Under the pieces are notes generated by a model. The model was not told the origin of the DNA. It saw nothing but the letters and a program-made list of their open reading frames with translations, and made no database searches. Made by a program: the position numbers and the translations under genes. Of a stretch of 64,000 nucleotides of DNA, positions 56,856 to 64,000 are shown one piece after another; positions within the stretch are counted from its first letter, which is position 1, and each line of letters opens with the position of its first letter. Source of the stretch: Actinoplanes sp. TFC3 (GTDB taxonomy: Bacteria > Actinomycetota > Actinomycetes > Mycobacteriales > Micromonosporaceae); the NCBI RefSeq assembly GCF_001553785.1, contig NZ_LOJP01000001.1, positions 2,833,794 to 2,897,793 on the forward strand, written 5' to 3'.

Positions 56856-57065
56856 TCATTCGTAACGCAGTTCCTCGGTGCGCATCAGCCTCCGGACGGC
56901 CGGGAGACTGACCAGCAGGCTGAGCAACGTCAGCGAGGCGCCGCCCCACCGGCAATCCGGGGTTTCGCGCATCACGATCCCCCGGCCGGCGTACGCCGCA
57001 ACGCGCGAGTCGTGGGTGACCAGCACGACGGCCGTGCCCGACTTGCGCGCCGCGACGGACGGGGG
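56856..57065 (-). pseudogene. Remnant of an ABC transporter: ATPase tail fused to FtsX-like permease tail
   Basis: Directly after the phosphoketolase stop, one frame reads ARKSGTAVVLVTHDSRVAAY, the H-loop end of a LolD/MacB-type ATPase, then passes without a stop into LTLLSLLVSLPAVRRLMRTE and ELRYE, the usual end of an FtsX/MacB permease. The Walker motifs, the ABC signature and nearly all of the permease are missing and no start codon fits. An internal deletion of a neighbouring ATPase-permease pair explains it. Confidence 0.75.
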
Positions 57066-59474
57066 TCAGCCCCGGGCGGCCCAGTCCCCCAGCGACCAGT
57101 CCCGCACCTCGGGCAGGTCCTCCAGGTGCTCGACGACGTACCGATCGTGGCGTTCGAGCTGCTGCTCGCACCAGTGCTTCAGGTCCGAGGCCCCGCGCGG
57201 CAGGCGCCGGCTGTTGTTCATCGCGTCGATGACGAGGTGGTAGCGGGAGGCCTTGTTGCGCACGGTCATGTCGAACGGGGTTGTGGTGGTGCCCTGCTCG
57301 ATGAACCCGCGCACCCGGAACCGGTCGGCGTCCGGGCGCCCGTGCACGAGCTGGTGGATCGCCCCGGGGTAGCCGTGGAAGGAGAACACGACGTCGACCG
57401 AGTCGGTGAACAGCTCGGTGAACATCGTCGCGCCCATGCCGTGCGGGTGATCCTTGGGACGTACCAGGGTCATCAGGTCCACGACATTGACCACCCGCAC
57501 GCGCAAGCCGGGCAGCTTCTCCTTGAGGATCTGCGCGGCCGCGACGGTTTCCATGGTGACCACGTCGCCCGCGCACGCCAGCACGATGTCGGGGTCGGCG
57601 GTGCCGTCATCCGTGCCGGCCCAGTCCCAGATGCCGGCACCCCGCGCGCAGTGCGCGATCGCTTCTTCCATGGTCAGCCACTGCAGCTGCGGCTGTTTGT
57701 CGATGACGATCAGATTGATGTACGACCGCGAGCGCAAGCAGTGGTCGGCCACCGACAGCAATGTGTTCGCGTCCGGCGGCAGATACACCCGGGCCACGTC
57801 ACCGCGCTGGGTCAGCACCACCTGGATCAGGCCGGGCCCCTGGTGCGAGAAGCCGTTGTGGTCGTTGCGCCACGCCGTCGAGGTGAGCAGCACATTGAGA
57901 CTCGGCACCTTCGCGCGCCACGGCAACTTGCTGGCCTCCTGCAGCCACTTGCCGTGCTGCACCGTCTGCGACGCGCTGACCATCGCGAACGCCTCGTAGG
58001 TGGCGAACATGCCGTGCCGCCCCGTCAGCGTGTACCCCTCGAGCCAGCCGTGGCAGTTGTGCTCGCTGAGCACCTCCATGACCCGTCCGCCGGGCCCGAT
58101 CTGCATGTCGTCGCCGGTGACGCGCTCCATGAACGCTCGGTCGGAGGCCTCGAAAACCGCGCCGAGCCGGTTGCTGTTGGTCTCGTCGGGGCAGAACAAC
58201 CGGAAATTGGAGGGGTTGCGCCGGTAGATGTCGCGCATCAGCTCCCCGAGCCGGCGGGTGGACTCCGCACGCCCGCCACCCGGCTCCTTCACCTCAACGG
58301 CATACTCGCGGAATTCCGGCAGGTCCAGCTCCGCGGTCAGCACCCCACCGTTGGCGTGCGGGGACGCGCTCATCCGCAGCTCACCCTCGGGTGCCTGGTC
58401 CCGCACCAGCGGGACGGGCGCGCCGCTGGCATCGAAAAGCTCCTCCGGACGGTACGACCGCAGCCAGCGTTCCAGCAGCTCCAGATGCTCCGGGTTGTCC
58501 TTGACCCCGGACAGCGGCACCTGATGCGACCGCCATGTCCCGGTGACCCGCACCCCGTCCACCTCGGCCGGCCCGGTCCACCCCTTGGGTGAGCGCAGCA
58601 CGATCATCGGCCACACCGGACGGCCGCCGCCGGAATTGCCGGCCGAACGGGCTTCCTCCTGGATCTCGCGGATCCGGCCCCACGCCTGGGACAGCGCGGC
58701 GGCGAACCGGTGGTGCATGCCCGGCAGGTCGTCGCCTTCCACCTCGATGACGTCGTAGCCATGCCCGCGCAGCAACTGTCGTACCTCGGCGGGATCCTTG
58801 CGGCCCAGCACCGTCGGCCCGGAGATCTTCGCGTCGTTGAGGTGCAGGACCGGCAGCACCGCGCCGTCGCGGGCCGGGTTGAGGAACGACACGCCCTTCC
58901 ACGAGCCTTCCAGCGGCCCGGTTTCTGCCTCACCGTCACCCACGACCGCCAGCACCAGCAGATCCGGGTTGTCCATCACCGCCCCGAACGCGTGCACCAG
59001 CACGTAGCCCAGCTCGCCGCCCTCGTGGATCGAACCCGGCGTGGTCACCGACACGTGGCTCGGGATGCCGCCCGGCGCGGAGAACTGCCGGAACAGCCGC
59101 CGCAGGCCTTCCTCGTCCTGGGTCACGTCCGGGTAGATGCCGGTGTAGGTGCCCTCGAGGTAACCGGCCGCAACCAGCGCGGGCCCGCCATGCCCGGGAC
59201 CGGCGAGGTAGATGGCTTCCTGGCCGGTGTGCCGGATGAGCCGGGACAGGTGGGCGTAAACGAAGGACAGCCCCGGGCTGGTGCCCCAGTGCCCGAGCAG
59301 CCGCGGCTTGATGTCCTCGGGCGTCAGCTTCTCGCGCAGCAGCGGGTTCGACTGCAGATAGATCTGGCCGATCGTGAGGTAGTTCGCGGCGCGCCACCAC
59401 GCGTCCAGCCGGGCCAGATCGGTGTCGTCGGGCTCGGCGAGCGTACGCAGCAGGCCGGGGGCAACCGTGGTCAC
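57066..59474 (-). CDS. xfp: Xylulose-5-phosphate/fructose-6-phosphate phosphoketolase
   Basis: 802 residues from GTG 59474, with GGAAGGA upstream. Thiamine diphosphate motif VVGDGEAETGPLEGSWKG; N-terminal IGQIYLQSNPLLREKL and LGHWGTSPGLSFVYAHLSRL, AGPGHGGPALVAAGYLEG, SIHEGGELGYVL; C-terminal SFHGYPGAIHQLVHGRPD. It cleaves pentose or hexose phosphates with inorganic phosphate to acetyl phosphate, bypassing glycolysis in the cytoplasm. It stands alone, divergent from the DoxX-like gene across a region of GGGAC/GTCCC dyads that may place it under redox or hypoxia control. Confidence 0.96.
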   Translation of the reverse strand: MTTVAPGLLRTLAEPDDTDLARLDAWWRAANYLTIGQIYLQSNPLLREKLTPEDIKPRLLGHWGTSPGLSFVYAHLSRLIRHTGQEAIYLAGPGHGGPALVAAGYLEGTYTGIYPDVTQDEEGLRRLFRQFSAPGGIPSHVSVTTPGSIHEGGELGYVLVHAFGAVMDNPDLLVLAVVGDGEAETGPLEGSWKGVSFLNPARDGAVLPVLHLNDAKISGPTVLGRKDPAEVRQLLRGHGYDVIEVEGDDLPGMHHRFAAALSQAWGRIREIQEEARSAGNSGGGRPVWPMIVLRSPKGWTGPAEVDGVRVTGTWRSHQVPLSGVKDNPEHLELLERWLRSYRPEELFDASGAPVPLVRDQAPEGELRMSASPHANGGVLTAELDLPEFREYAVEVKEPGGGRAESTRRLGELMRDIYRRNPSNFRLFCPDETNSNRLGAVFEASDRAFMERVTGDDMQIGPGGRVMEVLSEHNCHGWLEGYTLTGRHGMFATYEAFAMVSASQTVQHGKWLQEASKLPWRAKVPSLNVLLTSTAWRNDHNGFSHQGPGLIQVVLTQRGDVARVYLPPDANTLLSVADHCLRSRSYINLIVIDKQPQLQWLTMEEAIAHCARGAGIWDWAGTDDGTADPDIVLACAGDVVTMETVAAAQILKEKLPGLRVRVVNVVDLMTLVRPKDHPHGMGATMFTELFTDSVDVVFSFHGYPGAIHQLVHGRPDADRFRVRGFIEQGTTTTPFDMTVRNKASRYHLVIDAMNNSRRLPRGASDLKHWCEQQLERHDRYVVEHLEDLPEVRDWSLGDWAARG

Positions 59475-59562
59475 GGGTGATCCTTCCGCAGGTCTCAGTG
59501 TCGCCCCCGACGCTAAACCCCGATTGGCGCTCGCCCCAGGGTCAAGAAGGCCCCGGGGGGAC

Positions 59563-59620
59563 AGGACTTAGGTCCCGACCGGTACGGGACCTTGCACCCG
59601 GGCACCGGGACACGTCCCGG
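59563..59620. promoter_or_regulatory. Cluster of GGGAC/GTCCC dyads resembling DevR/DosR boxes
   Basis: AGGACTTAGGTCCC at 59563-59576 agrees with the DosR core GGGACTWWAGTCCC at 12 of 14 places. GGTCCCG (59571-59577) and CGGGACC (59585-59591) form a second dyad. CCGGGACACGTCCCGG at 59605-59620 is a third, with 7-bp arms. All lie between xfp and the DoxX-like gene. Confidence 0.5.
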
Positions 59621-59661
59621 AGCAGAGTCGGAGCCGGAACCACCGCGAACGAGGAGGAACG

Positions 59662-60246
59662 ATGACCACCATCGGCCGCAGCCCTGCGAGCCACCTCGAA
59701 CACGTCGAGGCCCCCGGCTCCCCGCTTCCCAGCACCGCCGCCCGGATGCTCGCTGTCCTGCGCATCGCCACCGGGTTCGTCTTCCTGTGGGCGTTTGTGG
59801 ACAAGGCGTTCGGCCTCGGCTACGCCACCCCGGGCGCCCGGGCCTGGATCAACGGTGGCTCGCCCACCAAGGGCTTCCTGTCCTCGGTGGACGTGGGCCC
59901 GCTGCAGGGCTTCTTCCACAGCATCGCCGGTGCCGCCTGGGCCGACTGGGCGTTCATGCTCGGCCTGCTCGGCATCGGCGTGGCCCTGATCCTGGGCATC
60001 GGCCTGCGCATCACTGCCGCAGCCGCCACCGCCATGATGGCCTTCATGTGGGCCGCCGAATGGCCGCTCGCCCAGCACACCAGCACCGCGGACCCCAGCG
60101 GATCGAGCAATCCGGTGATCGACTATCACGTCGTGTACGCGGTCGCCGTCATTGCGCTGGCACTGGTCAACGCCGGGCACACGTGGGGGCTGGGCCGATG
60201 GTGGGCGGGCCTGCCGTTCGTGCGCGAGCACCGCTGGCTGTTCTAG
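59662..60246 (+). CDS. DoxX/DoxD-like integral membrane protein
   Basis: 194 residues from ATG 59662 with GAGGAGG upstream. Four hydrophobic segments: RMLAVLRIATGFVFLWAFVD, WAFMLGLLGIGVALILGIGL, ITAAAATAMMAFMWAAEW and VVYAVAVIALALVNAGHTWG. RIATGFVFLWAFVDKAFGLGY and YHVVYAVAVIALA are usual for DoxX-type proteins, some of which are the small subunit of thiosulfate:quinone oxidoreductase. A redox role at the membrane fits the possible DosR-type control shared with xfp. Confidence 0.82.
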   Translation: MTTIGRSPASHLEHVEAPGSPLPSTAARMLAVLRIATGFVFLWAFVDKAFGLGYATPGARAWINGGSPTKGFLSSVDVGPLQGFFHSIAGAAWADWAFMLGLLGIGVALILGIGLRITAAAATAMMAFMWAAEWPLAQHTSTADPSGSSNPVIDYHVVYAVAVIALALVNAGHTWGLGRWWAGLPFVREHRWLF

Positions 60247-60258
60247 TTCCGCACAGCG

Positions 60259-60972
60259 TCAGTCCCAGACCACGATGTTGCGGCGGACCGGGGTGGTGGC
60301 GCCGTTGGAGGCGAACAGCTCCGGGGAGCGCTCGCGGATGCGTTCGACGTCGGCGAAGACAGCGCGCAGGTGCAGGCGCATAGCGGATCGGGCGGCGGGC
60401 AGGTCGCCGGAGCGGACCGCTGTCAGGATGGCTCGGTGCTGGGTGGCGTTGATGGCCGGCGGGGTGGCGTCGTGCAGGCCGAGGCGGCGGGCGCGGTCGA
60501 GGTGGCCCTTGGCGGCGCTGACCGTGGCCCAGGCTGCGGCGTGACCACTCAGGCGCAGCAGGCCGAGGTGGAACTCCTCGTCGAGGGTGAAGAAGTCCTC
60601 AACCTCGATGCCGGGGACGTCCTGACGGCGCAGGTTCTCGTCGAGGTCGGCCAGCAGCGTTTCGTCCAGCTCGGCGGGTAGCTCGTCCAGGGCGGTCAGC
60701 TCGACCGCCTCGCGCAGGAACTGGGCGTCGGCCACGCGCACCGGGTCCACGCGGGAGACGAACGAGCCGACCTGGGGGAAGACCTGGACCAGGCCCTCCT
60801 CGGCCAGCAGGATCAGGCTTTCGCGGACCGGGGTGCGGCTCACTCCCAGCGTTGCGGCCAGCTCGTTCTCGCTCAGGGCAGCGCCGGGCTGGAGCTGCAT
60901 GGTGAGGACCTGGCGGCGCAGGGTCTCGTACACCGTCTGGCGGTTTGTCCTTTTACGCCGTTCCTCAGCCAC
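60259..60972 (-). CDS. GntR-family regulator with FCD ligand-binding domain
   Basis: 237 residues from GTG 60972; a longer frame back to a TTG is unlikely. N-terminal wHTH: QTVYETLRRQVLTMQLQPGA, ENELAATLGVSRTPVRESLI and LLAEEGLVQVFPQVGSFVS. The FCD domain follows (FTLDEEFHLGLLRLSGHAA, NATQHRAILTAVRSGDLPAA, AMRLHLRAVF) with Asp/His residues for a metal and a sugar acid. It is divergent from manD and the mannonate oxidoreductase gene, which strongly suggests it represses them until a hexuronate intermediate binds. Confidence 0.92.
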   Translation of the reverse strand: MAEERRKRTNRQTVYETLRRQVLTMQLQPGAALSENELAATLGVSRTPVRESLILLAEEGLVQVFPQVGSFVSRVDPVRVADAQFLREAVELTALDELPAELDETLLADLDENLRRQDVPGIEVEDFFTLDEEFHLGLLRLSGHAAAWATVSAAKGHLDRARRLGLHDATPPAINATQHRAILTAVRSGDLPAARSAMRLHLRAVFADVERIRERSPELFASNGATTPVRRNIVVWD

Positions 60973-60978
60973 TGTTCC

Positions 60979-60984
60979 AGCATA
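60979..60984 (-). promoter_or_regulatory. -10 element of a probably leaderless gntR promoter
   Basis: On the minus strand TATGCT (complement of 60979-60984) lies six nt before GTG 60972, which puts the transcription start on or next to the first base of the start codon. No convincing ribosome binding site is seen. Confidence 0.45.
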
Positions 60985-60998
60985 AGCGAATCGCCCTC

Positions 60999-61046
60999 TT
61001 GACTTTCCCCGCGACCGCAACTTGTATACAAGCAAATGCTTACAAG
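60999..61046 (+). promoter_or_regulatory. manD promoter with GntR-type operator
   Basis: TTGACT at 60999-61004 is a good -35. The A/T-rich -10 region 17-20 nt later coincides with the perfect 12-bp palindrome CTTGTATACAAG (61021-61032), and a related half-site CTTACAAG follows at 61039-61046. FCD-type GntR repressors commonly bind TTGTATACAA-like dyads, so repressor binding would mask the promoter. Confidence 0.65.
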
Positions 61047-61074
61047 TTGTCGAGGCGAAACGAGGAGTGATCCG

Positions 61075-62283
61075 GTGGCGACGATCGAACGCGCCGAGGT
61101 GCTGGTCTCATCGCCGGGCCGCAACTTCGTGACCCTGCGGATCACCACGTCGGACGGGGTGAGCGGGCTCGGCGATGCCACGCTCAACGGCCGCGAGCTG
61201 GCCGTTGCCTCCTACCTTCAGGACCACCTCGCGCCGCTGCTGATCGGGCGCGACCCGGCCCGCATCGAGGACACCTGGCAGTACCTGTACCGCGGGGCGT
61301 ACTGGCGGCGCGGGCCGGTGACGATGACCGCGATCGCCGCGGTGGACGTGGCGCTGTGGGACATCAAGGGCAAGGTGGCGGGGCTGCCGGTGTACCAGTT
61401 GCTCGGCGGGCGCTCACGTGACGGTGTCATGGTCTACTGCCACGCCAGCGGCACTGATGTACCCTCGCTGCTCGCCGACGTGGATGCGTACCGGGAAAAG
61501 GGTTTCCTGGCGATCCGCGCGCAAGCCGCAGTGCCGGGGCTGAGTGGCAGTTACGGCGTGCGCAAGGGAAAGCTGTACGAACCCGCGGCCACCGCGCTGC
61601 CCGATGAACAAGCATGGAACACCGAGGCCTACCTCGACTTCGCGCCCACCTACCTGGCCAAGGTCCGCGAGCACCTCGGGTTTGGTGTGCACCTGCTGCA
61701 CGACGTGCACCACCGCCTCACCCCCATCGAGGCCGCCCGTTTCGGCAAGAGCGTCGAGGACCTCCGGCTGTTCTGGATGGAGGATCCGACCCCGGCGGAG
61801 AATCAGGACGCGTTCCGGCTGATCCGCCAGCACACCACCACCCCGATCGCGACCGGTGAGGTGCTCTCCTCGATCTGGGACGTCCAGCAACTGATCACCG
61901 AGCAGCTCATCGACTACGTGCGCACCACCGTTGTGCACGCCGGCGGCATCACCCACCTGCGGCGCATCTTCGACCTGGCAGCGCTTTACCAGGTACGGAC
62001 CGGCTCGCACGGCGCCACCGACCTGTCCCCCGTGTCCACGGCCGCAGCCGTGAGCCTGGACCTCACGGTGCCCAACTTCGGCATCCAGGAGCACATGGGT
62101 CACACCCCGGAAACGCTCGAGGTCTTCCGTGGCAGCCCGGTGCTCAAGGACGGCATGCTCTACCCGAGCGAGGAGCCGGGTCTCGGGGTCACCTACGACG
62201 ACGAGGTGGCCGCGCGCTACCCGTACGACCCGAAGTACCTGCCGGTCGCGCGCCGGCTCGACGGCTCCGTGCACGACTGGTGA
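61075..62283 (+). CDS. manD: D-mannonate dehydratase (ManD/RspA family, enolase superfamily)
   Basis: 402 residues from GTG 61075, seven nt after GAGGAG, favoured over ATG 61036 that overlaps the operator. Enolase-superfamily metal ligands are Asp210 ([12 protein letters not shown]), Glu236 ([11 protein letters not shown]) and Glu262 ([12 protein letters not shown]), at positions equal to those known for characterised ManD; His212 and [12 protein letters not shown] complete the site. [20 protein letters not shown] and [20 protein letters not shown] are family hallmarks. It removes water from D-mannonate to give 2-keto-3-deoxygluconate in glucuronate breakdown. Coupled to the next gene by a GTGA overlap. 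Confidence 0.93.
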   Translation: MATIERAEVLVSSPGRNFVTLRITTSDGVSGLGDATLNGRELAVASYLQDHLAPLLIGRDPARIEDTWQYLYRGAYWRRGPVTMTAIAAVDVALWDIKGKVAGLPVYQLLGGRSRDGVMVYCHASGTDVPSLLADVDAYREKGFLAIRAQAAVPGLSGSYGVRKGKLYEPAATALPDEQAWNTEAYLDFAPTYLAKVREHLGFGVHLLHDVHHRLTPIEAARFGKSVEDLRLFWMEDPTPAENQDAFRLIRQHTTTPIATGEVLSSIWDVQQLITEQLIDYVRTTVVHAGGITHLRRIFDLAALYQVRTGSHGATDLSPVSTAAAVSLDLTVPNFGIQEHMGHTPETLEVFRGSPVLKDGMLYPSEEPGLGVTYDDEVAARYPYDPKYLPVARRLDGSVHDW

Positions 62284-63626
62284 CCGGGATGCAGCGTCTG
62301 AACCGGACAACCGCTGCCGCACCGGCGCGCAGCCTGCACTTCGGGTTGGGCAACTTCCACCGGGCCCATCAGGCCGTCTGGACCGAGGAAGTGGACCCGT
62401 CCTGGGGCATTGCCGCGGTGGCGCCCCGATCGCGGGACACGGTGAGCAAGCTGCGCGAGCAGGAGGGCCTCTACTCGGTGACCGTGCGCGGGTCGGGCGA
62501 GCCGGTGACCACGGTGTGCGGCGCACTGTCCAAAATCCTGCACCTGACTGACGATTCAGCCACGGTGGAGAAGCTGTTGAGCGCGCCGGAGATCACGGTG
62601 GTCACGCTCACGATCACCGAAAAAGGCTATTACCGTACGCCCGCAGGCCGCCTCGACCTCGCCGCGCCGGACCTTGCCGGGGACCTGAACGGGGGCTCTG
62701 ATCGTACCGTCATCGGCGCTGTGACCCGGGGTTTGGCGGCCCGGCACCGAGCCAGCGGCGCGCCGCTGAGCGTGATCTCGTGCGACAACATGGCCGCCAA
62801 CGGCGCTGCCCTGCACGGGGTGGTCCGCGACTTCGCCATCGCGTTGCGCGCCCCGGACGCCATGCTGCAGTGGCTGGACCACGGCGTCGCGTGGCCCGAC
62901 ACCGTGGTCGACCGGATCGTGCCTGCCACCGCAGCGGGTGACGCCGATGCCGCCTCGGCCGTGCTGGGCCGGCGCGACGAGATGCCGGTGGCCGCCGAGC
63001 CGTACCGGCAGTGGGTTCTGCAGGACACGTTTGCCGCGGATCGCCCGCAGTGGGAGCAGACCGGCGCCCTGATAGTGCCTGACGTGACGCCGTACCAGCT
63101 GACGAAGTTGCGGCTGCTCAACGGCTCGCACTCGGCGCTGGCCTACCTCGGGCTCGCCCTGGGCCTGGACACCGTGGCCGCGACGATGGACACCGACTGG
63201 GGTCCGGCCCTGGTTCGCCACCTGGCTGCCGAGGTCGCCCCCACGCTTCCGCCCGGTGGCCCCGACCCGGCCCGGTACGCCGAGCAGCTCATCGAGCGCT
63301 ACCGCAACCCCTCGATCCGGCACTCACTACGTCAGATCGCCACGGACGGCTCGCGCAAACTGCCCGAACGCTGGTTCTCCGTGCTGCGCGAGGCCAGCTC
63401 CCCGATCATTGAACTGGGCCTGGCCGGCTGGATCCTGGCCGCCGCGCAGGCCGACGACCCGTTGCGCGACGAGTTCGCCCGCAATCAGCACGAGCACCGC
63501 AACCCCACCGACCTGGTCGCCGCCCAGCTGCGGCTGGCCGGGGCCCCCGATCTCGCCGACCACGCCGCGAGCGTGGCCGCGCATCTGCCTGCCCTGCGCT
63601 CGCAACGCGTTGACCTCCCCCGCTAG
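62280..63626 (+). CDS. uxuB: Mannitol dehydrogenase family oxidoreductase, probable D-mannonate oxidoreductase (fructuronate reductase)
   Basis: 448 residues from GTG 62280 overlapping the manD stop. The N-terminal Rossmann part opens [39 protein letters not shown] follows. The catalytic segment [20 protein letters not shown] has the K-x4-N-x2-H pattern of long-chain mannitol dehydrogenases. Next to manD, the likely reaction is NADH-dependent reduction of D-fructuronate to D-mannonate, the step before ManD. Uronate isomerase and KDG kinase are not in the window. Confidence 0.9.
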   Translation: MTGMQRLNRTTAAAPARSLHFGLGNFHRAHQAVWTEEVDPSWGIAAVAPRSRDTVSKLREQEGLYSVTVRGSGEPVTTVCGALSKILHLTDDSATVEKLLSAPEITVVTLTITEKGYYRTPAGRLDLAAPDLAGDLNGGSDRTVIGAVTRGLAARHRASGAPLSVISCDNMAANGAALHGVVRDFAIALRAPDAMLQWLDHGVAWPDTVVDRIVPATAAGDADAASAVLGRRDEMPVAAEPYRQWVLQDTFAADRPQWEQTGALIVPDVTPYQLTKLRLLNGSHSALAYLGLALGLDTVAATMDTDWGPALVRHLAAEVAPTLPPGGPDPARYAEQLIERYRNPSIRHSLRQIATDGSRKLPERWFSVLREASSPIIELGLAGWILAAAQADDPLRDEFARNQHEHRNPTDLVAAQLRLAGAPDLADHAASVAAHLPALRSQRVDLPR

Positions 63627-63650
63627 CGAGGCTGCCCCGGGGCGAAGCTG

Positions 63651-63693
63651 CCGGGATGATGCTCACGCCGCCACGGTGAGCATCATCCCGGCA
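63651..63693. terminator. Bidirectional terminator between uxuB and the DUF4383 gene
   Basis: A 17-bp perfect stem, GCCGGGATGATGCTCAC at 63651-63667 with its complement at 63677-63693, has a 9-nt loop. It sits between two convergent genes and should end both transcripts. Confidence 0.88.
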
Positions 63694-63695
63694 CG

Positions 63696-64000
63696 TCAGG
63701 CGGTCACCGGTCGGCGCGAGGTGACCAGGCCGAGGCCGATCATGCCGATCCCCAGCGCGAAGTGCAGCCAGTTGTCGGCGCCGTTGACCGGCACGAAGTT
63801 GGCCGCGCTGTCGTGGTCGATGACCAAGCCGTACAGCCAGAGGACGAGGTAGATCGCGCCGCCGCCGATGAGGTACAGCCGGGCGTTGGCGGCGGTGCGG
63901 GCCAGTGCGAGCCCCGCAACACCGAACAACAGGTGCACGATGTTGTGCAGCACCGACACCTCAAAGATGCCGAGCAGCTTGGCGCCGGAGTGATGCCCGG
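63696..64000 (-). CDS. DUF4383-family membrane protein, partial
   Basis: The frame is open to the right edge, and sequence before the internal GTG at 63959 (AKLLGIFEVSVLHNIVHLLF) is already typical of the family, so the true start lies outside the window. Four helices are expected; those visible read IVHLLFGVAGLALARTA, LYLIGGGAIYLVLWLYGLVI and WLHFALGIGMIGLGLV. The function of DUF4383 proteins is unknown. Confidence 0.82.
   Translation of the reverse strand, partial: GHHSGAKLLGIFEVSVLHNIVHLLFGVAGLALARTAANARLYLIGGGAIYLVLWLYGLVIDHDSAANFVPVNGADNWLHFALGIGMIGLGLVTSRRPVTA

Overview
The window is high-GC DNA (GTG starts, GGAGG-type ribosome binding sites, several apparently leaderless genes) typical of an actinomycete. 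The gene families (single-chain carboxylase of eukaryotic layout, many secreted glycosidases, short cytochrome P450s, phosphoketolase, universal stress proteins) fit a soil filamentous actinobacterium, possibly of the Micromonosporaceae (Actinoplanes-like). That placement is inferred from gene style, not from a marker gene. No rRNA, tRNA, CRISPR array, transposase or phage gene was recognised.

Region 1 (1-12.4 kb). After the tail of a carbohydrate-binding exoprotein comes a tight plus-strand cluster: ECF sigma factor, lipoprotein glycosidase, GT4 glycosyltransferase, a fused flippase/GT-C glycosyltransferase, a second GT4, a membrane-anchored pseudo-phosphatase, a FemAB/GNAT-like transferase and a third GT4. 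It meets a convergent P450/PIG-L deacetylase pair. It reads as a self-contained surface or secreted glycan assembly and export locus and is the best candidate for an undescribed system.

Region 2 (12.4-24 kb) is sugar and starch handling: an orphan xylose-type binding lipoprotein, an MFS exporter behind an operator-like palindrome, a large secreted GH31 enzyme with a starch-binding-like domain, a universal stress protein, an MFS sugar transporter fused to a universal stress domain behind a perfect CRP-type site, a frameshifted membrane gene, a GH15 glucoamylase and an SDR enzyme.

Region 3 (24-38.8 kb) holds the 1,820-residue carboxylase, a trypsin-like protease, an AbfB-domain surface protein, a sugar ABC importer without ATPase, an MFS_3 exporter, a flavin reductase and an amino acid permease.

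Region 4 (38.8-51.7 kb) has a decayed clpP fragment beside a short duplication, a second GH31 with two inserted CBM35-like modules, an S9 peptidase operonic with a miniature P450 and divergent from an ArsR-type regulator, a semialdehyde dehydrogenase and a beta-propeller amidohydrolase.

Region 5 (51.7-64 kb) has a minus-strand operon (alcohol dehydrogenase, HD hydrolase, AraC regulator, VOC protein, VanX-like dipeptidase), a tandem ArsR regulator with its own palindrome, an ABC-transporter remnant, phosphoketolase divergent from a DoxX-like gene across GGGAC/GTCCC boxes, and a GntR/manD/mannonate oxidoreductase module for hexuronate catabolism.
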